This document shows positions 57,266 to 64,000 of a stretch of 64,000 nucleotides of DNA, piece by piece (position 1 is the stretch's first letter; each line of letters opens with the position of its first letter). The translations under genes were made by a program, and so were the position numbers. Under the pieces are notes generated by a model. That model was not told the DNA's origin. It ran no database searches and saw nothing but the letters and a program-made list of their open reading frames with translations. Source of the stretch: Mycolicibacterium peregrinum (GTDB lineage: Bacteria > Actinomycetota > Actinomycetes > Mycobacteriales > Mycobacteriaceae); NCBI RefSeq assembly GCF_001665785.1, contig NZ_LZSO01000011.1:31570-95569 (forward strand), written 5' to 3'.

Positions 57266-58105
57266 GTGACCGACCACGATGTTCGATCGCTGTACCTCGA
57301 CCTGATCCGAGGGAACCTCACGCGGTACGGGATGCCGGAACGGATGCCCGCCGAGTGGACGCTGCGGCGACGGCTCTACTTCAAGACCCTCAATCGCATG
57401 ATGGTTCGCGGTGGGGCGCATCGACTTGCCCGCGCCACTCCGAACGAGAATCGCAGCACCCTCGTCCAGCACAAGCGGGACTTGGGCATCGATTGGCCGG
57501 CGGAGGCCGAGACAATGATCGGAATGCAGCGACTGACCAGTCTTCAGCAGTGTGTCGAGACCGTACTTGCAGAGGACATCCCCGGCGACCTGATCGAATG
57601 TGGTGTGTGGCGGGGCGGGGCCTGCATCCTGATGCGTGCCGTACTGGCCGCGTATGGGGATCAGACACGAAGCGTCTGGGTGGCGGACTCGTTCCAGGGC
57701 CTGCCACCTGCCGACCCCGACAACTACATCGCCGACAAGGGGCTGAGGACGCAGAGCCTGGCGGGCATACTGGGCGTGCCCGAAACTGAGGTCAGGGCGA
57801 ACTTCGAGCGCTACGGACTGCTGGACGACCAGGTGCGCTTCCTGCCCGGTTGGTTCAAGGACACCCTGAAAGACGCGCCGATCGATCACATTGCGGTCCT
57901 GCGGATCGACGGCGATCTGTACGAGTCCACGATTCAGGCACTCGACGCGCTCTACCCGCGGCTGTCCCCGCAGGGCTTCTGCATCATCGACGACTATCAC
58001 GATCTCGAGCCATGTCGGCAAGCCGTTACCGACTACCGTGCGGAGCACGGGATCACCGCCGAGATCGTCGACATCGACGGGACTGCCGTGTTCTGGCGCA
58101 AATAG
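57266..58105 (+). CDS. TylF/MycF-family sugar O-methyltransferase (rhamnosyl O-methyltransferase candidate)
   Basis: A 279-residue metal-dependent O-methyltransferase. Family signatures are GDLIECGVWRGGACIL (SAM), VWVADSFQGLPPAD, and the metal/catalytic stretch AVLRIDGDLYESTIQALDALYPRLSPQGFCIIDDYHDLEPCRQAV with the Asp residues kept. TylF/MycF enzymes methylate deoxysugar hydroxyls, and the mycobacterial Rmt2/3/4 proteins that methylate GPL rhamnose belong here. Only one such gene lies in the visible part of this cluster, against three in M. smegmatis as I recall, so the rhamnose may be less methylated or other genes lie beyond the window. GTG start; 142 bases before glycosyltransferase C. 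Confidence 0.85.
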   Translation: MTDHDVRSLYLDLIRGNLTRYGMPERMPAEWTLRRRLYFKTLNRMMVRGGAHRLARATPNENRSTLVQHKRDLGIDWPAEAETMIGMQRLTSLQQCVETVLAEDIPGDLIECGVWRGGACILMRAVLAAYGDQTRSVWVADSFQGLPPADPDNYIADKGLRTQSLAGILGVPETEVRANFERYGLLDDQVRFLPGWFKDTLKDAPIDHIAVLRIDGDLYESTIQALDALYPRLSPQGFCIIDDYHDLEPCRQAVTDYRAEHGITAEIVDIDGTAVFWRK

Positions 58106-58247
58106 CGAAAGGCGTTGGATCGTTCTGGATCTCACGTCGACGGCGTGCCGGTCGCGTTATGCTGCCGAGCAGTTGAGCGCTCGTCCGCAAGGGCTCCGGC
58201 TGTCATCTTCGCGGGCGCGCAAGGGACGTGAGAGGCCAGAATCTGTA

Positions 58248-59513
58248 ATGAAGATTGTCCTGGCAAGTTACGGAACCCGCGGTGACATCGAGCCGTGTGT
58301 CGCCGTGGGCCGTGAGCTGTTACGACGCGGACACGACGTGCACATGGCCGTCCCGCCCGACCTCGTCGGCTTCGCCGAGGCGGCCGGGCCGACAGCGATC
58401 CCGTACGGGCCGGATCTGCAGGCGGTGCTGGATGCGCACCGCGACTTCTGGACCCACTTCTTCCGGAACTTCTGGAAGGTCCGCGAGATGATCAGGTTGC
58501 GACGGGAAGTCGTGGCGCCGTTCCACCAGTGCTGGAAGGACATCATTGCGACCCTCACGTCGCTGGCCGAAGATGCCGACGTGCTGTTCACCGGGGTGAA
58601 TTTCGAGGACGCCGCGGGCAACGTCGCTGAGTACTACGACATTCCATTGGCCACACTGCACCTGTTCCCGCTCCGCGCCAATGGCCAGTTCGTACCGTTC
58701 CTGCCGGGGCGGCTCGGCCGAACGGCGATGCGAGTGTCCGAATGGCTCGCCTGGCGCAACGCCAGGAAAGTCGAGGGCATACAGCGAGGCGAACTGGCGT
58801 TGCCGAAGGCCGCGTCGCCCTCGCCGTGGCGGCTCACCGAACGCGGGTGCCTGGAGATCCAGGGGTATGACGAAGCCTGCTTTCCCGGGTTGGCCGACGA
58901 ATGGGCACAATGGTCCGGTCAACGGCCCTTCGTCGGTGCCTTGACGATGAATCTGCCCGGGGATTCAGACGAAGAGGTCGCCAGGTGGATCGCGGCGGGA
59001 CCACCACCGATATTCTTCGGCTTCGGCAGCTTGCCGATGGAATCCGGCGCGAAAACAATCGCCATGATCAGCTCGGCCTGCGCACAGCTCGGCCAGCGGG
59101 CGCTGGTGTGTGCGGCCGGAACCGATCTGAGCCACATTCCTCGGTCCGAGCACGTCAAGATCGTCGGCACGATGAACTTCGCGACGGCTTTTCCCGGTTG
59201 CCGTGCGGTTGTGCACCATGGGGGATTGGGCACCACCGCCGCGGGCCTGCGCGCGGGGATTCCCACGTTGATCCTGTCGACCGATCTCGACCAGACACTG
59301 TGGGGGCGCCGGGTCAAAGTGTTGAAAGTGGGTACGGCCCGGCGCTTTTCGGGCACGACGGAGAAGAGCCTGGTTGCCGACCTGCGCACGATCCTCGAGC
59401 CGCAGTATGCCGCCCGAGCGCGCGAGGTCGCCACCCAGATGACCCAGCCTGCCGAAAGTATCGCGACCGCGGCAGATCTCGTGGAGAAACTTGCCGGGGC
59501 CGGCCGGCTGTGA
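58248..59513 (+). CDS. GPL-type glycosyltransferase C (UGT/GT-B family)
   Basis: A 421-residue GT-B enzyme with N-terminus MKIVLASYGTRGDIEPCVAVG, sugar-nucleotide fold PPIFFGFGSLPMESG, and donor signature VHHGGLGTTAAGLRAGIPTLILSTDLDQTLWG. It is closest to copy B in the donor domain but resembles copy A in part of the acceptor domain (VNFEDAAGNVAEYYDIPLATLHL). With three glycosyltransferases the cluster could make a triglycosylated GPL, with Gtf3-type addition of a second rhamnose, but roles need experiment. A short inverted repeat (AGCTC-N6-GAGCT, 59517-59532) lies between it and the convergent P450. Confidence 0.85.
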   Translation: MKIVLASYGTRGDIEPCVAVGRELLRRGHDVHMAVPPDLVGFAEAAGPTAIPYGPDLQAVLDAHRDFWTHFFRNFWKVREMIRLRREVVAPFHQCWKDIIATLTSLAEDADVLFTGVNFEDAAGNVAEYYDIPLATLHLFPLRANGQFVPFLPGRLGRTAMRVSEWLAWRNARKVEGIQRGELALPKAASPSPWRLTERGCLEIQGYDEACFPGLADEWAQWSGQRPFVGALTMNLPGDSDEEVARWIAAGPPPIFFGFGSLPMESGAKTIAMISSACAQLGQRALVCAAGTDLSHIPRSEHVKIVGTMNFATAFPGCRAVVHHGGLGTTAAGLRAGIPTLILSTDLDQTLWGRRVKVLKVGTARRFSGTTEKSLVADLRTILEPQYAARAREVATQMTQPAESIATAADLVEKLAGAGRL

Positions 59514-59539
59514 CACAGCTCTGATCGGAGCTTTCCGCG

Positions 59540-60943
59540 TCAGTCGGGCGAGTCGCGTGAACCGTGAGCGCTGGCGGGGCAATGTTGTGGCGTTGCGGCC
59601 TGCGTTGGCGGCTCGGCATCGCGGATCGCGCGGACATGGATCATCCCGCCACGATGCGGAACGAACGTGACGTGCTTCGCCCGCTGCTTTTCGTCCGCCG
59701 CCGTAGTCGTGCTCAATTCGACTCGGCGCAGGATCTCACGGAGAACGAGCCGTATCTCGACCATGGCGAAGGTGGCACCGAGGCAGCGGCGGTTTCCGCC
59801 ACCGAATGGGAGCCAGGTGGTGGGGCTGAGGGAGGCGTCGAGCATTCGATCCGGGTCGAATCGATCCGGATCGGGGTACACCTCGGCGCTCGCGTGTACC
59901 AGCCCGATGGCCGGGTCGACCATGATGCCTGCCGGCAATCGATAGCCACCGATCTCGGTCGGCTCCTTGATAACCCGGCCAGAGCTGAACAGCACCGGAC
60001 GGATCCGCAACGTCTCCTTGACGACGGCGTCGAGGTACTCGTCGCCGGTCGTGTCGCCTGCTGCGCTGGCATCGGCGGCCCGCACCGCCTTGGCCAGTGC
60101 CTCCGGATGGCGGGTCAGCCGCTCCAACGCCCAGGACAGTGCCGTCGCGGTGGTCTCGTGTCCGGCCGCGATCGCGGTCAGGAGCTGGTCGCGCAGTTCG
60201 CTGTCGGACATGGTGCGACCGTCGTCGTCGGTGGCGCGGACCAGCATGGCCAGCACGTCGGTACGGTGCGCGAGGTCGGGGTCGGCACGCCGATCGGCGA
60301 TCTCGGCGTAGAGCAGGGCGTCGGCTTCCTCGAATCGCCGGCCGACGCCTCGCCACGGACGATGACGCCGCAAGCTCGGTTTCGTAATCGCCGGTGTTTC
60401 CCAGGGTTTCATGTAGAGCAACCGCGGCACCACCCGGCGCAGCGCGGCCAGTCGCGCGGGGTCGCTGGCGCCGATGACCGTTCGCAAGATCACCTCGAGC
60501 GTGATCTCCGTCGTCATGGGTGCCACCGGAAAGCTCTTTCCGACTGGCCACCCGGCGACGTTCTCTGCGGCGATCTCGACCATCTGAGCGGCCTGCTGCG
60601 CGACAGCGTCGCGATGAAATGCCGGCATCGTCAGGCGGCGCAGGGAGTGGTGCGCGTCCTCGTCGAGCACAAACAGCGAGCTCTCACCGAGCAGACCGCG
60701 GAAGAACCAATGTGCTTCGCCGGAATGAAAGACCCGAGGGTCACCGGCGTACACCGTCTTGATGTCGGCAGGGTCAGCGAGGTAGACGACCGTGCCCGAC
60801 AACGGAATACGCAGCCGGAACATGTTCCCGTAGCGGCGCTGGCACGCGCGCAGGAAGCGTAGACCGAAGCTTGCCATCAACGTGGACTGCACCACCATGG
60901 GAAGTGGAGGGCCGGGCGGCAGTTCGGTTTTCGCGGCAGTCAC
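59540..60943 (-). CDS. Cytochrome P450
   Basis: A 467-residue P450 with all signatures: I-helix AGHETTATALSWALE, K-helix KETLRIRP (ExxR), and the haem loop FGGGNRRCLGATFAMVE with the axial Cys. The N-terminus LPPGPPLPMVV is that of a soluble bacterial P450 of the CYP135/136/138 style; that family guess is from memory. The C-terminus is longer than needed and Ala/Thr/Ser-rich. It stands between glycosyltransferase C and mbtH, divergent from mbtH. A P450 is not part of the M. smegmatis GPL cluster as I recall it, so it might hydroxylate the fatty-acyl chain or peptide, or be a bystander. Confidence 0.9.
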   Translation of the reverse strand: MTAAKTELPPGPPLPMVVQSTLMASFGLRFLRACQRRYGNMFRLRIPLSGTVVYLADPADIKTVYAGDPRVFHSGEAHWFFRGLLGESSLFVLDEDAHHSLRRLTMPAFHRDAVAQQAAQMVEIAAENVAGWPVGKSFPVAPMTTEITLEVILRTVIGASDPARLAALRRVVPRLLYMKPWETPAITKPSLRRHRPWRGVGRRFEEADALLYAEIADRRADPDLAHRTDVLAMLVRATDDDGRTMSDSELRDQLLTAIAAGHETTATALSWALERLTRHPEALAKAVRAADASAAGDTTGDEYLDAVVKETLRIRPVLFSSGRVIKEPTEIGGYRLPAGIMVDPAIGLVHASAEVYPDPDRFDPDRMLDASLSPTTWLPFGGGNRRCLGATFAMVEIRLVLREILRRVELSTTTAADEKQRAKHVTFVPHRGGMIHVRAIRDAEPPTQAATPQHCPASAHGSRDSPD

Positions 60944-61599
60944 TTTGCGTGATCCCTAGCTACTAGACGGTACGGGTGCGGACGGGCCGGCGGCCTCGGA
61001 TCGCAACCGACACGGGTGGCCGGTCGTGGCGAGCGCTCGCGCGATCCACGGTCGCAGATCCGGGCTCTACGGTATTTCCCAACCGTACGAGTCTTGGCAT
61101 GGGTACGGGGTGCTTTCGGTCGGAGACATCACCCACTGCGGGTGACCCGAGGTGGATCATGGTCCGTTTGCCTTCAACCTGGTTTCGGTGAAGACCATTA
61201 GTTCCCGTTCGGCGGGTGAAATGCTGTGCTGGTGCTCAGCAGATTTCTATGAGTTGCATTTGTCTTGCTGAGGGCTCATAGGGGTCGGCCCGGTGCTGCG
61301 ATGTGAGCGGCCAGACGGAGCGGACTCACCGTTCAGCAAAGTTTTTGTCTACGAACGCGGTGGGCGTAATCAGCGGTGGTGGCTGCGTACGTATCGGCAT
61401 AACACGTCGCGATCCAAGCGTTAGTGGCTAATTCGCCATGCTAACGGGGGTTGCGGCGGCAGGAACGTCACTGTGCAACACCCCGCGGACCATAGACAGC
61501 AAATATTGACGATTTTTCTAAAACTGCCTGGCGGCCGGGCCGTCTGGGTTAGGTTTAGAACGTGTTCCATTTAACTCGCCCAGATGGTCTGGAGAACTG
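60944..61599. promoter_or_regulatory. 656-base divergent regulatory region between the P450 and mbtH-mps1
   Basis: No gene found. The most notable element is a nested inverted repeat (61419-61446, separate entry). TAGGTT (61550-61555) fits TANNNT and could be the mbtH -10, giving a leader of about 38 bases. GAACGTGTTC (61558-61567) is a small palindrome just after it. The region 61200-61540 is less GC-rich than its neighbours. The length fits a regulated promoter for a very large NRPS operon. Confidence 0.5.
61419..61446. repeat. Nested inverted repeat in the mbtH-mps1 upstream region
   Basis: CGTTAG (61419-61424) pairs with CTAACG (61441-61446), and inside it TGGC pairs with GCCA around an AT-rich centre. 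The symmetry fits a dimeric regulator operator, or an RNA hairpin. It lies about 110 bases before the probable mbtH promoter. Confidence 0.4.
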
Positions 61600-61830
61600 G
61601 TGAGCATCAATCCATTCGACGACGACAACGGCAGTTTTTTCGTCTTGATCAACGACGAGGAGCAACACAGCCTGTGGCCGGCCTTCGCGGATGTTCCGGC
61701 CGGCTGGCGGGTGGTCTACGGCGAGGCGGATCGCGCCTCCTGCCTGGAGTACATCGAGCAACATTGGCCTGACATCCGGCCGAAGAGTCTCCGCGAGAGG
61801 TTGGCACAGGGTCGGACTGTTGATCAGTAA
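61600..61830 (+). CDS. mbtH: MbtH-like protein
   Basis: A 76-residue NRPS helper that binds adenylation domains and is often needed for their folding or activity. The family signature is complete: [24 protein letters not shown], then [21 protein letters not shown] with the conserved Trp and Pro residues. In GPL clusters an mbtH gene precedes mps1. The GTG start has a GGAG a few bases upstream. The mps1 start falls inside its last codons, so the two are co-translated. Confidence 0.95.
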   Translation: MSINPFDDDNGSFFVLINDEEQHSLWPAFADVPAGWRVVYGEADRASCLEYIEQHWPDIRPKSLRERLAQGRTVDQ

Positions 61831-64000
61831 GCCGCCGGCTGGAAATACTCGAAGTGATCACGGGGCACTTCCGCTCACGCGGGGCCAGCTGGACATTTGG
61901 CTAGCCGAGGAGTCTGGGCGCGCCGGTGTCAAGTGGCAGCTGGGGATGCTTGCCCGCCTCGACGGCGTCATCGAACATGACGTCCTCGAACGGGCCATTC
62001 GTCACGTGGTCGGCCACGCCGAACCCCTCAGAGTCGTATTTTCGGAGGTAGACGGCCAGGTTTTCCAGACCGTCGTCGACTATCCGGACATCGAACTCGG
62101 CCGCTACGACTTGACGGGCTCGGCCGATCCGGTGCAGGACGCCTATCGGGTGGTTGCAGCGATCCGTCGAACGCCGATGCCGCTCGACGGTCCGCTGTTC
62201 AAGTTCGCGTTGATGCAGACGCGGCCTGACGAGTTCTACTTTTTTGTGTGCTGTCACCACATCGCGATCGACGGCATCGGCATGGGTCTCGTCATTCACC
62301 AGATTGCCGCTGCCTATACAGCAATCGATGCCGGCGAGCCGATACCGCCCACGATCTTCGGGCCGCTGAAGACCATCATCGATTGCGAGTCCGAATACGA
62401 GGCTACCGACGATTATCTCGTTGATCAGGCCTATTGGTCCAACAATGTACCGCCTGAGGCCGAGTCTCGTCCTGGACCCGCCGTCGGGGTCGCAAACCCG
62501 ATCGATGAGTACGAGCCTTCTGCGCCAATCCGATTGGATCGTTTCGCGGTCGGCAGGGCCCGAGAGCTCTCGAAAGCCCTCGGGGTCCGCCGAGCGTCGG
62601 TCGTCGCTGCGGCGTATGCGCTGCTCGTACACGGCGAGGCCGGTGGATCCGAGGTTGTCCTCGATTTTCCGGTGAGTCGACGGGTGAATCCCGAAGTAAT
62701 ACTGATGCCCGGGATGGTTTCCGGGGTCGTGCCATTGGTTCTGACAACGTCGCCGCAGTCCACCGTGGCCGAATTCTGCCGGCATGTCGACACGCGCATC
62801 CAGGAGGCGATGCGCCATCAGCGTTTCCCGCTCCGCGCCATCGAGAACAAGACGCGTTTCCAGGGGGCCGGGCAGCCGTCCACCCGGGCCGCGATCAATT
62901 TCATCCCGACCATCCCGGTCGCCTATTTCGGTAGCACTTTCGGGTCGGGGACGGTGACCCACACCGGGCTGGTGGATCAGTTCGGTCTGGTGTTCCTCCA
63001 GGAGGGTGAAGATCTCCTTCTCAGCATGACGGGCGTAGGACAGCTGTTCGCCGGCTGCGACGCGGGCGATCTGGCGGACCGTTTCCAACGGGTGCTGACG
63101 TCGATGACGGCCGACCCGGGACGGTCGATTTCCACTGTTGACGTCCGTGATGAGCGCCCCGAGTTGGACGGGTGGGGTAATCGGGCGGCGCTCGAGGTGC
63201 CGGTTGCGGCGCCCCTGTCGGTTCCGGAGATATTCGCCGCGCAGGTGGCCCGTGATCCGGCTGCGGTGGCGGTCAGTTTCGGTGACAGTTCGATGTCGTA
63301 TCGCGGGCTGGATGCGGCCGCGAATCGGTTGGCGCACTTGCTTGTCGAGCGTGGTGTCGGTCCGGGGCAGCGGGTTGCGCTGCTGTTTCCGCGGTCGGTC
63401 GAGGCGATCGTGGCGATCCTGGGTGTGCTCAAAACCGGTGCGGCGTATGTGCCGATCGATCCGTCGGTACCCGATACCCGGCTGGAGTTCGTGCTGGCCG
63501 ATGCCGCGCCGGTAGCGGTGGTCAGCACCGCCGATCTGTTGGATCGGCTCGGTGGGCACGGGTTGACGGTGATCGACGTGGACGGTCCCTCGGTGATCAG
63601 CCGGCCGGGTACCGACCCATTGATCGAACCTGCCACCGATGATGTCGCGTATCTGATCTACACCTCGGGTACGACCGGTGTGCCCAAGGGCGTGGCGATT
63701 CCGCATCGGAACGTGACGCGGTTGTTGGATGCGATCGATCGTGATGTCGCGTTGTCGTCGGGTCAGGTGTGGACGCAGTGCCATTCGTTGGCGTTCGACT
63801 TCTCGGTATGGGAGATCTTCGGTGCGCTGCTGCATGGTGCGCGGCTCGTCGTTGTATCAGAATCGGTAACCCGTTCGCCTGAAGAGTTCCACGCTTTACT
63901 CGTCGACGAGCACGTCACCGTGCTGAGTCAGACTCCGTCGGCGTTCTATGCGTTGGCTGCCGTGGACACGGCACAGCCGGAGAACCGGTTGGCCCTCGAG
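61820..64000 (+). CDS. mps1: Non-ribosomal peptide synthetase, GPL Mps1 type (3' end outside window)
   Basis: At least 727 residues are visible and the frame is open at the window edge. It begins with a condensation domain (about residues 15-440) with HHIAIDG at 146-152, followed by an adenylation domain with A2-like [15 protein letters not shown] and A3 [11 protein letters not shown] at about 614. A condensation domain ahead of the first adenylation domain fits a starter that joins a fatty acyl group to the first amino acid, as in the lipopeptide core of GPL (fatty acyl-Phe-alloThr-Ala-alaninol). The first specificity residues readable are D, F and W in FDFSVWEIF; the rest of the pocket is beyond reliable reading. 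The TTG at 61820 overlaps mbtH by 11 bases. Confidence 0.9.
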   Translation, partial: MISKPPAGNTRSDHGALPLTRGQLDIWLAEESGRAGVKWQLGMLARLDGVIEHDVLERAIRHVVGHAEPLRVVFSEVDGQVFQTVVDYPDIELGRYDLTGSADPVQDAYRVVAAIRRTPMPLDGPLFKFALMQTRPDEFYFFVCCHHIAIDGIGMGLVIHQIAAAYTAIDAGEPIPPTIFGPLKTIIDCESEYEATDDYLVDQAYWSNNVPPEAESRPGPAVGVANPIDEYEPSAPIRLDRFAVGRARELSKALGVRRASVVAAAYALLVHGEAGGSEVVLDFPVSRRVNPEVILMPGMVSGVVPLVLTTSPQSTVAEFCRHVDTRIQEAMRHQRFPLRAIENKTRFQGAGQPSTRAAINFIPTIPVAYFGSTFGSGTVTHTGLVDQFGLVFLQEGEDLLLSMTGVGQLFAGCDAGDLADRFQRVLTSMTADPGRSISTVDVRDERPELDGWGNRAALEVPVAAPLSVPEIFAAQVARDPAAVAVSFGDSSMSYRGLDAAANRLAHLLVERGVGPGQRVALLFPRSVEAIVAILGVLKTGAAYVPIDPSVPDTRLEFVLADAAPVAVVSTADLLDRLGGHGLTVIDVDGPSVISRPGTDPLIEPATDDVAYLIYTSGTTGVPKGVAIPHRNVTRLLDAIDRDVALSSGQVWTQCHSLAFDFSVWEIFGALLHGARLVVVSESVTRSPEEFHALLVDEHVTVLSQTPSAFYALAAVDTAQPENRLALE

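Noticed and set aside
59517..59532. AGCTC-N6-GAGCT as a strong terminator after glycosyltransferase C
   Set aside because: The stem is only five base pairs with no U-run; noted under the gene but not listed as a terminator.
61558..61567. GAACGTGTTC as a LexA/SOS box
   Set aside because: Mycobacterial LexA sites need a four-base spacer between GAAC and GTTC; here it is two, and the neighbouring genes are not DNA-damage genes.
61901..63835. Open frame of over 600 codons on the minus strand across mps1
   Set aside because: It is antisense to clear condensation and adenylation domains, its protein is Arg/His/Asp-rich with no motif, and long antisense frames are expected in GC-rich DNA.
1..64000. 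tRNA, rRNA, CRISPR array, IS element or prophage
   Set aside because: No cloverleaf-like sequence, spaced direct-repeat array, transposase, integrase or phage gene was recognised on either strand.

Overview
The window looks like the chromosome of a rapidly growing mycobacterium (Mycolicibacterium type). It is GC-rich, uses many GTG/TTG starts, has many 4-base start/stop overlaps, and contains genus-typical families: MmpS/MmpL, an Rv1625c-like cyclase, a trp-linked membrane protein, a hemophore family protein and a glycopeptidolipid (GPL) cluster. From memory, the backbone order (bcp, trpE, membrane protein, trpC-trpB-trpA, lgt, TM2, DUF2752, gltB-gltD, pykA, tesB, cydC-cydD-cydB-cydA, hdeD, amino-acid ABC transporter, sseB, kinase/regulator, DUF2339, dps2, cya) follows the Rv1608c-Rv1625c region of M. 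tuberculosis, with the extra genes found in M. smegmatis. I could not run an alignment.

Left flank (1-6.3 kb): a restriction-modification pair (methylase cut by the window edge, overlapping a probable endonuclease), a FadR-type regulator coupled to a lone ABC ATPase on the minus strand, and leuA. leuA is preceded by a leucine-rich leader peptide and mutually exclusive RNA stems, which is a classical attenuator layout; a peroxiredoxin is convergent with leuA.

Central housekeeping block (6.3-39.2 kb): tryptophan synthesis, lipoprotein maturation (Lgt with a very long acidic repeat tail), glutamate synthase, pyruvate kinase, acyl-CoA thioesterase, cytochrome bd oxidase with its CydDC exporter (a CRP-like palindrome lies upstream), a polar amino-acid ABC transporter, a sulfurtransferase, a two-component system, Dps2 and a membrane adenylate cyclase.

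GPL region (about 39.3-64 kb): after cya the expected core synteny stops. A Pro/Ala-rich exported protein is followed by mmpS4-mmpL4a-mmpL4b, a hemophore-like protein, a sulfotransferase, an HxxxDG acyltransferase-like protein, three GPL-type glycosyltransferases, two Gap-family membrane proteins, three methyltransferases including one TylF/MycF-type sugar O-methyltransferase, a cytochrome P450, mbtH, and the start of an NRPS (mps1) that runs off the window. Together these would make the lipopeptide core (MbtH, Mps1), decorate it with sugars, methyl groups and perhaps sulfate, acyl or hydroxyl groups, and move it to the surface (MmpS4/MmpL4a/MmpL4b, Gap). The points most worth following are the position of this cluster next to cya, the sulfotransferase and P450 inside it, the two Gap copies, an mmpS relic in front of mmpL4b, and an apparent ATT start for mmpS4.

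I saw no tRNA, rRNA, CRISPR array, insertion sequence or prophage gene.
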